A DNA stretch of 64,000 bases from Streptomyces mobaraensis NBRC 13819 = DSM 40847 (lineage in GTDB: Bacteria; Actinomycetota; Actinomycetes; Streptomycetales; Streptomycetaceae). Positions 1-12,000 of the stretch are shown in pieces. The translations under genes and the position numbers were made by a program. Location: positions 7,465,501-7,529,500 of the forward strand of contig NZ_CP072827.1 of NCBI RefSeq assembly GCF_017916255.1, given 5' to 3'. Within the stretch, counting starts at the first letter, position 1. Every line of letters starts with the position of its first letter. Under the pieces are notes generated by a model. The model saw only the letters and a list, made by a program, of their open reading frames with translations, made no database searches and had not been told where the DNA came from.

Positions 1-1
1 G

Positions 2-3000
2 GCGGACGCCCGCCGCAACGGGCACAAGGTCCTCGCCGTCGTCCGGGGCTCGGCCGTCAACCAGGACGGCGCCAGCAACGGACTGACCGCCCCCAACGGC
101 CCGTCCCAGCAGCGCGTCATCTGGGACGCCCTGGCCGACGCCCGCCTCTCCTCCGACCAGGTCGACGCGGTCGAGGCGCACGGCACGGGCACGAAGCTCG
201 GCGACCCGATCGAGGCCCAGGCGCTCCTCGCGACGTACGGCCGCGACCGCGCGGCGGAACGGCCGCTGTGGCTCGGGTCGGTGAAGTCCAACCTGGGCCA
301 CACCCAGGCGGCGGCGGGCGTCGCGGGGATCATCAAGATGGTCATGGCGATGCGCAACGGCGTCCTGCCGAGGACGCTGCACGTCGACGCGCCGTCGTCC
401 AAGGTCGACTGGTCGGCCGGGCTGGTGCGGCTGCTGACCGAGGAGGTGCGGTGGGACGGCACCACGCCGCGCCGAGCCGGTGTCTCCGCGTTCGGCATCA
501 GCGGCACCAACGCCCACATCATCCTCGAAGAGGCCCCGGCCGCCGACCCCGCCGAGCAGCCGGCCCCCGCGGCCGACGCCGCCGCCCGGGGCCCGCTCCT
601 CTGGCCCGTGTCCGGCGCCACCGCCGAGGCACTCCGCGCCCAGGCCGCGGGCCTCCTCGGCGTCCTGGAGCGCGAGGACGCCCCGGAACCCCGGGACGTG
701 GCGGCGACGCTGGCGACGGCACGGGCGCAGCTCGAACACCGCGCGGTGGTCCTGGGCGCCGAGCCCGATCAACTGACCGCCGGGCTGGGCGCGGTGGCCG
801 CCGGCGAGGGCGCCACCGGCGTGGTCACGGGGACGGCCGCGGACGGGCGGTTGGCGTTCCTGTTCACGGGGCAGGGCGCACAGCGGGCCGGGATGGGACG
901 AGAGCTGTACGAGACGTTCCCGGTGTTCGCGCGGGCGCTCGACGAGGTGTGCACGCATCTCGGCGGTCTGCTGGAACGGCCGTTGAAGGACGTGTTGTTC
1001 GGCGAGGACGGGGAGCTGCTGAAGCGTACGGAGTACGCGCAGCCGGCGCTGTTCGCCATCGAGACGGCGTTGTTCCGGCTGGTGGAGTCCTGGGGTGTGC
1101 GGCCGGAGGTGCTGGCCGGGCACTCCATCGGAGAGATCGCGGCAGCGCACGTGGCCGGGGTGCTGTCGTTGGCGGACGCGTGCGCGCTGGTGGCCGCACG
1201 GGGCCGGCTGATGCAGGCCCTGCCCGAGGGCGGTGTGATGGCTGCTCTCCAGTCCACCGAGGAGGAAGCCCTCGCCCTGCTCGGTGACGCCCGGGACGCG
1301 GCCATCGCCGCGGTCAACGGTCCGCGCGCGGTTGTCGTATCGGGCGCCGAGGCCACGGTCACAGCGATCGTGGAGAAGCTGCGCGAGGAGGGCCGCAAGA
1401 CCTCGCTGCTGAAGGTGTCGCACGCCTTCCACTCGCCGCTGATGGAGCCGATGCTGGAGGACTTCCGCGCGGTGGTCGCGGGCCTGTCCTTCGCCGAGCC
1501 GCGGATCCCGATCGTCTCCACGGTCACTGGACTGGCAGCAACAGCCGAGGAGTTGACGAGCGTCGAGTACTGGGTGGAGCACGTCCGCCGCCCGGTCCGC
1601 TTCGCCGACGCCGTCGCCACCCTCACCGCCGACGAGGTGAGCGCATTCCTGGAGATCGGCCCGGACGCCGTCCTCACCGCCATGGCCGCCGACCACACCA
1701 CCGCCACCTGCCTCCCCCTCCAACGCCGCAACCGCCCGGAAGCCACTGAAACCCTCACCGCCCTCGCCCGCCTGTGGGTCCAGGGCCACCGGGTCGACTG
1801 GTCGGCGCTCCACCCCGTGGGCCGGGCCGGCCTCGTGGACCTGCCCACCTACCCGTTCCAGCGCGAGCACTACTGGATCAAGAACACGGCGGCCGTCGGG
1901 AACATCGCCTCGATCGGCCTGGACGCGGCCGACCACCCACTGCTGGGCGCCGCCATGATGCTCGCCGATTCCGACGGCGCGCTGTTCACCGGCCGACTCT
2001 CCGTGGGCGGCCACGCCTGGCTCGCCGACCGCGCCGCCGCCGGCTCCGTCGTGTTCCCGGAGACCGGCTTCGTCGAACTGGCGATCCGGGCGGGCGACCA
2101 GGTCGGCTGCGGCGTGCTGGAGGACCTGACGCTGGAGGCGCCGCTGGTCCTGCCGCCACGCGGCGGTGTGCAGGTGCAGGTGGCGGTGGGCGCCCCCGAC
2201 GCGTCCGGCGCGCGGTCGGTGCGGGTGTTCACGCGCGCCGAGGGCGCGGTCGGCGACGCGTCCTGGACGCGGCACGCCACGGGCCTGCTCGGCTCGGCGG
2301 CACGGGCCGCGACGGACGACGCCGGCCTCGCCGCCTGGCCTCCGGCGGGAGCGGTACCGGTGCCGGTCGAGGGACTCTACGAGCGCTTCGCCGAGGCCGG
2401 CCTGGCCTACGGGCCCGCCTTCCGGGCGCTGCGCGCCGTCTGGCGCGACGGCGACACGCTGTACGCCGAGGTCGCCCTCTCCGGGCAGGCCGCCAAGGAC
2501 GCCGAGCGCTTCGGTCTGCACCCGGCGGCCCTGGACGCCGCCGTCCAGGCGCTCGCGCTGCCGCGCGCCGATGGTGAGCAGGCCGCGGAACTGCGGTGGA
2601 ACGCGGAGTGGCGCGGTGTCGCGCTGCACGCCACCGGCGCGTCCGCCCTCCGCGTGCGCCTCTCGCCGCTGGGCGCGGACAGCGTGGCCGTGCACCTCGC
2701 CGACGCCGTCGGGGAGCCGGTCGCCTCGGTCGAGACCCTGACCGTCCGTCCCGTCCGGGCCACCGAACTGGCCGGCGGCGGCGAGACGGCGTACCCCGAG
2801 TCGCTGTACCGCGTGGACTGGGTGCCGGCGCCGGCGGTGGCCGCGTCCGGGTCGCCTGGCGTCGTCGTGGACTTCGCGGAGTTGGCGGGTGTGGCCGGTG
2901 AGCCGGATGTGGTCGTGCTGCGGGCGTTCGGCGGCGGGCTGCCGGATATGCCCGGCGACGTGAGCACGACCCTGGAGCGCGTCCTGCTCGCCGTACAGGA

Positions 3001-6000
3001 GTGGTTGGCGGGGGAGCGGTACGCCGATTCGAAGCTCGTGGTGGTGACCCGGGGCGCGGTGTCGGCGGACGGAGCCGAGGTCACGGACCTCGCGGGCGCC
3101 GCCGTGAGCGGCCTGGTGCGGTCGGCGCAGGCGGAGCACCCGGACCGGATCGTGCTCCTGGACCTGGACGGCGACGGGGACGATGCCGCCGTGCCGTCGG
3201 AGGTGCTGCGCCGCGCCCTCGCGACGGGCGAGCCCCAAGTAGCGGTTCGTGACGCGTCGTTGTTCGTTCCGCGCCTGGTCCGGGCGGGTGTGCCCACCGC
3301 CACCGAGGGCCTTGAGACTCTGCGATCCACCGACGGCACGGTGTTGGTGACGGGTGGTTTGAGTGGTCTGGGTGCGGTGGTGGCCCGGTGGTTGGTGGTG
3401 GTGTGTGGGGTGCGGCGTCTGGTGTTGACGTCGCGTCGTGGTGGCGAGGCCGAGGGCGCCCGAGAGCTGGTGGCCGGGCTGCTCGACGCCGGTGCGGTGT
3501 CGGTGGAGGCCGTGGCTTGTGATGTGGCGGATCGTGAGGCGCTGGCGGGGGCGTTGGCGGGGATCGGTGAGGAGTTCCCGCTGTGTGCGGTGGTGCATGC
3601 GGCGGGTGTGCTGGACGACGGCCTGGTGGGTTCGCTGTCGGTGGAGCGGCTGGCGGCTGTGCTGCGTCCGAAGGTGTTGGGCGGCTGGAATCTGCATGAG
3701 TTGACGGCCGGGTTGTCGTTGGATGCGTTTGTGGTGTTCTCGTCGGCGGCGGGTGTGCTGGGTGCGCCGGGGCAGGGCAACTACGCGGCCGCCAACGCTT
3801 TCCTCGACGGCTTGGTGGAGTCGCGGGTGGCCTCCGGCCTGCCCGGTGCCGCGCTGGCGTGGGGCTTGTGGGGCGACGCGGGCGGTATGGGGGGTGGTCT
3901 GTCGGAGGGTGATCGTGCGCGTATGGCGCGTGGTGGTGTGCTGCCGCTGGCCACCGACGAGGGACTGCGGCTGCTCGGAGTCGGAGCGCGCGCGGATGCC
4001 GCGCTGGTGCCGGTACGCCTCGACGTGGAGGCGCTGCGGGCACAGGGCCCGTCCCTCCCCACCCTCTACCACCACCTCACCGGCCGCCCGGCCCGCCGGC
4101 AGGCCGCCGCGCGGTCCTCGGCCGCGAGCGTCGGCACGCTCGGCGAACGGCTCGCCGCGCTCCCCGAGTCCGAGCGCCTTGAGGCCGTCCTGGACCTGGT
4201 ACGCGGGCAGGTCGCCGCGGTGCTCGGGCACGCCACCCCGGCGGCCATCGCGCCGGACCGGGCCTTCAGCGACCTGGGCTTCGACTCGCTCACCGCCGTC
4301 GAACTGCGCAACAGCCTCGACGCCACCACCGGCCTGCGGCTCCCGGCCACCCTCGTCTTCGACTACCCGACCGCCGGCGACCTCGCGGACCACCTGCTGT
4401 CCGAGGTCTCCGGCGAAGTGGCGGCGGCCACCGTCCTGCCGGCCTCCGCCCTCCGCACCGACGACCCGATCGTCATCGTCGGCATGGCCTGCCGCTTCCC
4501 CGGCGGCATCGCGTCCCCCGAGGACCTGTGGCGCCTCGTCGCCGACGGCGGCGACGCGATCACCGACTTCCCCGAGAACCGCGGCTGGAACACCGACCGC
4601 CTCTACGACCCCACCGGAAACCGCCCGGACACCACGTACGTCAACCAGGGCGGCTTCCTGCACGACGCCGCCGACTTCGACGCCGACTTCTTCGGCATCA
4701 GCCCCAACGAGGCGCTGATCACCGACCCGCAGCAGCGGCTGCTGCTGGAGACGTCCTGGGAGGCCCTCGAACGCGCGGGCATCGACCCCGGCACTCTCAA
4801 GGGCAGCCCCACCGGCGTCTTCGCCGGCGTCGTCTACCACGACTACACCGGCAGTGCCAGCTCCGGCAGCATCGTCTCCGGGCGCATCGCCTACACCTAC
4901 GGCCTGGAGGGCCCGGCGGTGACGGTGGACACCGCGTGCTCGTCCTCCCTCGTCGCCCTGCACCTGGCCGGCCAGGCGCTGCGCAACGGCGAGTGCGACC
5001 TCGCCCTCGCGGGCGGTGTGACGGTCATGGCCTCGCCCGCCGCCTTCGTCGAGTTCAGCCGCCAGCGCGGACTCTCCCGGGACGGCCGCTGCAAGGCGTT
5101 CGCGGCCGGCGCCGACGGCACGGGCTGGGGTGAGGGCGTCGGCATCCTGGTCGTCGAGCGGCTCTCCGACGCGCTGCGCAACGGACACCGGGTGCTCGCC
5201 CACGTCCGCGGGTCCGCGGTCAACCAGGACGGCGCCAGCAACGGCCTCACCGCCCCCAACGGCCCCTCCCAGCAGCGCGTCATCCGCCAGGCCCTGGCCA
5301 ACGCCGGCCTGGCGCCCGCCGACGTGGACGCCGTCGAGGCCCACGGCACCGGCACCGTCCTCGGCGACCCGATCGAGGCCCAGGCCCTCCTCGCCACCTA
5401 CGGGCAGGACCGCCCGGACGACAGCCCGCTGTGGCTGGGATCGGTCAAGTCCAACATCGGGCACACCCAGGGCGCCGCCGGTGTCGCCGGGATCATCAAG
5501 ATGGTCATGGCGATGCGCAACGGCGTCCTGCCCAGGACCCTGCACGTCGACGCCCCCTCGGCACACATCGACTGGACGGCCGGCGCCATGCGCCTGCTCA
5601 CCGAAGAGGTCGCCTGGGACGCCGGCCGGCCGCGCCGCGCCGGTATCTCCTCCTTCGGCATCAGCGGCACCAACGCCCACGTGATCATCGAGCAGGCGGA
5701 ACCCGTCGAGCAGACGGAATCCGCGGACCCGGCCCCGGCGGCGGCCGGTGCCCTCGTGCCGTGGGTGCTCTCCGGCCGCGACGAGGAGGGCCTCCGCGCC
5801 CAGGCGGCCCGCCTCGCCGCGTACGTCGAGAAGTACGGTGAGGAGCACGGCGAGGAGGGTGAACTCCGCCCCCAGGACGTCGGCTGGTCCCTGGCGACGA
5901 CCCGCCCCGCCCTGGACCGGCGCGCGGCCGTCCTCGGCACCGACACCGCCGAGCTGCTGACCGGCCTGCGCGCGCTGGCGGACGGCGGCACCGCGCCCGA

Positions 6001-9000
6001 CGCCGCGCGCACCGGCGGGAAGACCGCCTTCCTGTTCACCGGCCAGGGCGCGCAGCGCGCCGGCATGGGACGCGAGCTGTACGCGGCGTACCCCGCCTTC
6101 GCCCGCGCGCTGGACGAGGTCGGCGACCGCCTCGACGGCCTGCTGCCCCGGCCCCTGAAGGACGTGCTGTTCGCGGCCGAAGGGACGGCCGAAGCGGAAC
6201 TGCTGGACCGCACCGAGTACGCTCAGCCCGCCCTGTTCGCGGTCGAGGTGGCCCTCTACCGCCTCCTGGAGACCTGGGGCGTGCGCCCGGACGTGGTGAT
6301 GGGCCACTCCATCGGGGAGATCGCCGCCGCGCACGCCGCCGGGGTGCTCTCCCTCCCGGACGCCTGCGAACTGGTCGCCGCCCGCGGGCGGTTGATGCAG
6401 GAGCTCCCGGCGGGCGGCGCCATGATCGCGGTCGAGGCCACGGAGGACGAGGTCCTGCCGCTGCTCGCCGCGGCCGACCGGACCGGCCTGGCCGCCGTCA
6501 ACGGCCCCCGGTCCGTCGTCCTCTCCGGCCCCGAGGCCGAGGTGGAGCGCATCGCGGAGCGACTGCGGGGACAGGGGCGCAAGACGTCCCGGCTGAAGGT
6601 GTCGCACGCCTTCCACTCGCCGTTGATGGAGCCGATGCTGGACGGCTTCCGGGAGGTCCTGGAGAAGCTGACGTTCGCCGAGCCCCGCCTGGCCGTCGTG
6701 TCCAACGTCACCGGCGACCCGGCCGGCCCGCAGGAGCTGTGCTCCGCCGCGTACTGGCTGCGGCACGTCAGCGAGGCCGTGCGGTTCGACGCCGGCGTCC
6801 GCGGCGCGGCCGACCGCGGGGCGACGCGCTTCGTCGAGATCGGCCCCGACGGCGTCCTGACCGGCCTCGCGCAGACGAGCCTCGCGGCGGACGACGCGGA
6901 GCGGACCGAACGCGCGGTGCACTGCGTGCCGCTGCTGCGCAAGGGACGGCCCGAGGCGCGGTCGCTGCTGACCGGCCTCGGCCGGCTGTACGCGGCCGGC
7001 GGCGATGTCGACTGGGCAGCACTTTTCGAGGGCAGCGGCGCCCGGCGCGTCGACCTGCCCACCTACGCCTTCCGGCGCCGCCGCTTCTGGTCCCAGGCCC
7101 CGGCCGACCAGGGCGACCCGGCGGCCATCGGCCTCGGCGCCACCGACCACCCGCTGCTCGGCGCGGCCGTGGCGCTCGCCGACTCGGCGGGCTTCCTCTT
7201 CACCGGACGCCTCTCCGTCCACACCCACCCCTGGCTGGCCGACCACGTCGTCGGCGGCTCCGTCTTCTTCCCCGGCACCGGCTTCGTCGAACTGGCCATC
7301 CGGGCAGGCGACCAGGTCGGCTGCCGGACCCTGGAGGACCTGACGCTGGAGGCGCCGCTGGTCCTGCCGGCACGCGGCGGCGTCCAGGTGCAGGTGGTGG
7401 TGGGCGCGCCCGAGAGCACGGGGGACCGCTCGGTGCGCGTGTACTCGCGTGGCGAGGACGGGGCCGCCGACGGCGTCTGGGTGCGGCACGCGAGCGGTGT
7501 CCTGGGCGCGGCGGGCCGCGGCGAGGGTTCCGTTCTCGGCGTGTGGCCGCCCGAGGGCGCGGAGCCGGTGTCGCTGGACGGCGTGTACGAGAGGTACGCC
7601 GAGGGCGGTCTCGTCTACGGGCCGGTGTTCCAGGGGCTGCGGGCCGCCTGGCGGTCGGGTGACGAGGTGTTCGCCGAGGTGGCGCTGCCGGACGGCGTGA
7701 GCGTCGAGGGGTTCGGAGTGCACCCGGCTGTACTGGACGCGGCGTTGCACGCGGTGGGTCTGACGGGCGTGGGGGAGCGGGCCGGACTGCCGTTCGCCTG
7801 GTCCGGTGTCGAGCTGTACGCGACGGGCGCCTCGGCGCTGCGGGTGCGGGTGTCGCCGCGGGGCGAGGGCGCGGTGGCGCTGGAGGTGGCGGACGCCACC
7901 GGCCGGCCGGTGGCGTCGGTGGAACGGCTGGACGTCCGGCCGATCTCCGAGGAGCAACTGGCCCAGGCCCGCGCCGAGTACCACGAGTCGCTGTACCGCG
8001 TGGACTGGGTGCCGGCGGTGACGTCGGCGGCGGTGTCCGAGTCGGCCGGCGTCGTCGTGGACTTCGCGGAGTTGGCGGGTGTGTCCGGTGAGCCGGATGT
8101 GGTGGTGCTGCGGGCGTTCGGCGGGGGAGTGCCGGATGTACCCGGCGACGTGAGCGCGGTGCTGGAGCGTGTGCTGTCGGCCGTGCAGGCGTGGCTGGAG
8201 GACGAGCGGTGCGCGCGGTCGCGGCTGGTGGTGGTGACGCGTGGCGCGGTGCCGGCGGACGGCGCGGAGGTCACGGACCTCGCGGGCGCGGCGGTGGGCG
8301 GCCTGGTGCGGTCGGCGCAGGCGGAGCACCCGGACCGGATCGTGCTCCTGGACCTGGACGTCGATGGGGCTTCCGTGCCGTCGGAGGCGCTGCACCGCGC
8401 CCTCGCGACGCGCGAGCCGCAACTCGCCCTGCGCGACGGCGCGTTGTACACACCGCGCCTCGTGCGAGCGGCCGTCCCCGCTGCCGCCGAGACCTTGGGG
8501 TCGACCGACGGCACGGTGTTGGTGACGGGTGGTCTGAGTGGTCTGGGTGCGGTGGTGGCCCGGTGGCTGGTGGTGGAGTGTGGGGTGCGGCGTCTGGTGT
8601 TGACGTCGCGTCGTGGTGGTGAGGCCGAGGGCGCTCAGGAGCTGGTGGCTTCGCTGCTGGAGGCGGGCGCGGCGTCGGTCGATGTGGCGGCTTGTGATGT
8701 GGCGGATCGTGAGGCGTTGGCCGGGGTGCTGGCGGGGATCGGTGAGGAGTTCCCGCTGTGTGCGGTGGTGCATGCGGCGGGTGTGCTGGACGACGGTCTG
8801 GTGGGTTCGCTGTCGGTGGAGCGGCTGGCGGCTGTGCTGCGTCCGAAGGTGCTGGGCGGCTGGAATCTGCATGAGTTGACGGCCGGCTTGTCGTTGGATG
8901 CGTTCGTGGTGTTCTCGTCGGCGGCGGGTGTGCTGGGTGCGCCGGGGCAGGGCAACTACGCGGCCGCCAACGCATTCCTCGACGGCTTGGTGGAGTCGCG

Positions 9001-12000
9001 GGTGGCCTCCGGCCTGCCCGGTGCCGCGCTGGCGTGGGGCTTGTGGGGCGAAGTGGGGGGTATGGGCGGTGGTCTGTCGGAGGGTGACCGTGCCCGGATG
9101 GCTCGTGGCGGTGTGCTGCCGTTGTCGACGGACGAGGGCTTGCGGCTGCTCGGGGTCGGAGCTCGTGCGGATGCCGCTCTGGTGCCGGTGCGTCTGGACG
9201 TGGAGGCGCTGCGGGCACAGGGTCCGTCCCTCCCCACCCTCTACCACCACCTCGTCCCCGCCGTCCGCCGCACCGCGGCCGTCAGCGACGGCGGCACCGC
9301 AGACACCCTGCACCGGCAGCTGTCCGCGCTGCCGCCGGCCGAGCGGGAACGCGCCCTCCTCGCCGTCGTGCGCGGAGAGGTGGCCGCCGTCCTGGGACAC
9401 GCCAACCCCGCGGCCATCGCGCCGGACCGGGCCTTCAACGACCTGGGCTTCGACTCGCTGACCGCCGTCGAACTGCGCAACAGCCTCAACACCGCGACCG
9501 GCCTGCGGCTCCCGGCCACGCTGGTCTTCGACTACCCGACCGCCGGCGACCTCGCGCGCCACCTCCACGACGAACTCCTCGGCACGCTCGACACGCCCAC
9601 CGGCACGCCGGCCGTCCAGGAGAGCGCCCACGGCGACGACCCGATCGTCATCGTCGGCATGGCCTGCCGCTACCCGGGCGGCATCGCGTCCCCCGAGGAC
9701 CTGTGGCGCTTGGTCGCCGACGGCCGCGACTCCGTCTCCGCGTTCCCCGACGACCGCGGCTGGGACATCGACGCGCTCTTCGACCCGGACGCCGAACGCC
9801 CGGACACCACCTACGTCGACAAGGGCGGCTTCCTGCACGACGCCGCCGACTTCGACGCGGACTTCTTCCGGATCAGCCCGAACGAGGCGCTGAGCACCGA
9901 CCCGCAGCAGCGGCTGCTGCTGGAGGTCTCCTGGGAGGCGTTCGAGCGGGCCGGGATCGACCCCGCGACCGTCAAGGGCAGCAGGACCGGCGTCTTCGCC
10001 GGCGTCATGTACCACGACTACCCCACCAGCCACAGCGCGGGCAGTATCGTCTCCGGGCGCATCGCCTACACCTACGGCCTGGAGGGCCCGGCGGTGACGG
10101 TGGACACCGCCTGCTCGTCCTCCCTCGTCGCCCTGCACCTGGCCGGCCAGGCGCTGCGCAACGGCGACTGCTCGCTCGCCCTGGTCGGCGGCGTGACCGT
10201 GATGGCCACCCCGGCCACCTTCATCGAGTTCAGCCGCCAGCGCGGCCTGGCGCGCGACGGCCGGTGCAAGTCCTTCGCCGACGCGGCGGACGGCACCGGC
10301 TGGTCCGAAGGCGTGGGCGTGCTCGTGGTGGAGCGGCTGTCGGACGCGCGCCGCAACGGGCACACGGTGCTGGCGGTCGTACGGGGCTCGGCCGTCAACC
10401 AGGACGGCGCCAGCAACGGACTGACCGCCCCCAACGGCCCCTCCCAGCAGCGCGTCATCCGCGCGGCGCTCGCCAACGCGCGGCTGTCGGCGGACGACGT
10501 GGACGCGGTGGAGGCGCACGGCACCGGCACGGTGCTGGGCGACCCGATCGAGGCCCAGGCGCTCCTCGCGACGTACGGCCGCGACCGCGCTCCGGAACAG
10601 CCGCTCTGGCTCGGCTCCATCAAGTCCAACCTGGGCCACACCCAGGCGGCGGCGGGCGTCGCCGGGATCATCAAGATGGTCATGGCGATGCGCAACGGCG
10701 TCCTGCCGAAAACGCTGCACGTGGACGCGCCGTCGTCGAAGGTGGACTGGACGGCCGGCGCGGTGGAACTCCTCACCGAAGCCCGGCCGTGGGAGTCCCG
10801 GGGCGTCAGGCGCGCGGCGGTGTCGTCCTTCGGCATCAGCGGCACCAACGCCCACGTCATCATCGAACAAGCCGCCCCCGAGCCCGTCCCCGCGGACCGG
10901 GAAGAGGACAACCTCCCGACGCCACTCTGGCCCGTGTCCGCCGCGACCGCCGACGCCCTGAAGGCCCAGGCGGCAGGGCTGCTGGACCTGCTGGAGCGTG
11001 AGGACGCACCGGAGCCGGGGGAGGTGGCGGCGGCGCTGGCGACGACGCGGGCGCAGCTCGAACACCGCGCGGTCCTCACGGGTGTCAACCGGGCGGATGT
11101 CATCGCCGGGCTCGCCGCGCTGGCCGCTGGGCAGGACGCGGCGGGTCTGGTGCGCGGGACGGCCGCCGAGGGGCGGCTGGCGTTCCTGTTCACCGGACAA
11201 GGCGCACAACGGCTTGGGATGGGCCGGGAGCTGTATGAAGCCTTCCCGGTGTTCGCGGAGGCACTGGACGAGGTGTGCGCGCATCTCGACGAGCCGTTGA
11301 AGGACGTCCTCTTCGGGGAGGACGTCGATCTGCTGAATCGTACGGAGTACGCGCAGCCCGCGCTGTTCGCCATCGAGACGGCGTTGTTCCGGCTGGTGGA
11401 GTCCTGGGGTGTGCGGCCGGAGGTGCTGGCCGGGCACTCCATCGGGGAGATCGCGGCAGCGCACGTCGCTGGGGTGCTGTCGTTGGCGGACGCGTGCGCG
11501 CTGGTGGCCGCACGCGGCCGGCTGATGCAAGCCCTGCCCGACGGCGGTGTCATGGCTGCTCTCCAGGCCACCGAAGCCGAAGCTCTCACCCTGCTCGGTG
11601 ACGCCAAGGACGCGGCCATCGCCGCGATCAACGGTCCGCGCGCGGTCGTCGTATCGGGCGCCGGAGCAACGGTCACAGCGATCGTGGAGAAGCTGCGGGA
11701 GCAGGGCCGCAAGACCTCGATGCTGAAGGTGTCGCACGCCTTCCACTCGCCGCTGATGGAGCCGATGCTGGAGGACTTCCGCGCGGTCGTCGCGGGCCTG
11801 TCTTTCACCGAGCCCCGCATCCCCATCGTCTCCACCGTCACCGGACTGCTTGCGTTGGCTGAGGAGTTGACGAGCGTGGAGTACTGGGTGGAGCACGTCC
11901 GCCGCCCGGTCCGCTTCGCCGACGCCATCACCACCCTCACCACCGACGGCATCACCACTTTCCTGGAGATCGGCCCGGACGCCGTCCTCACCGCCATGGC

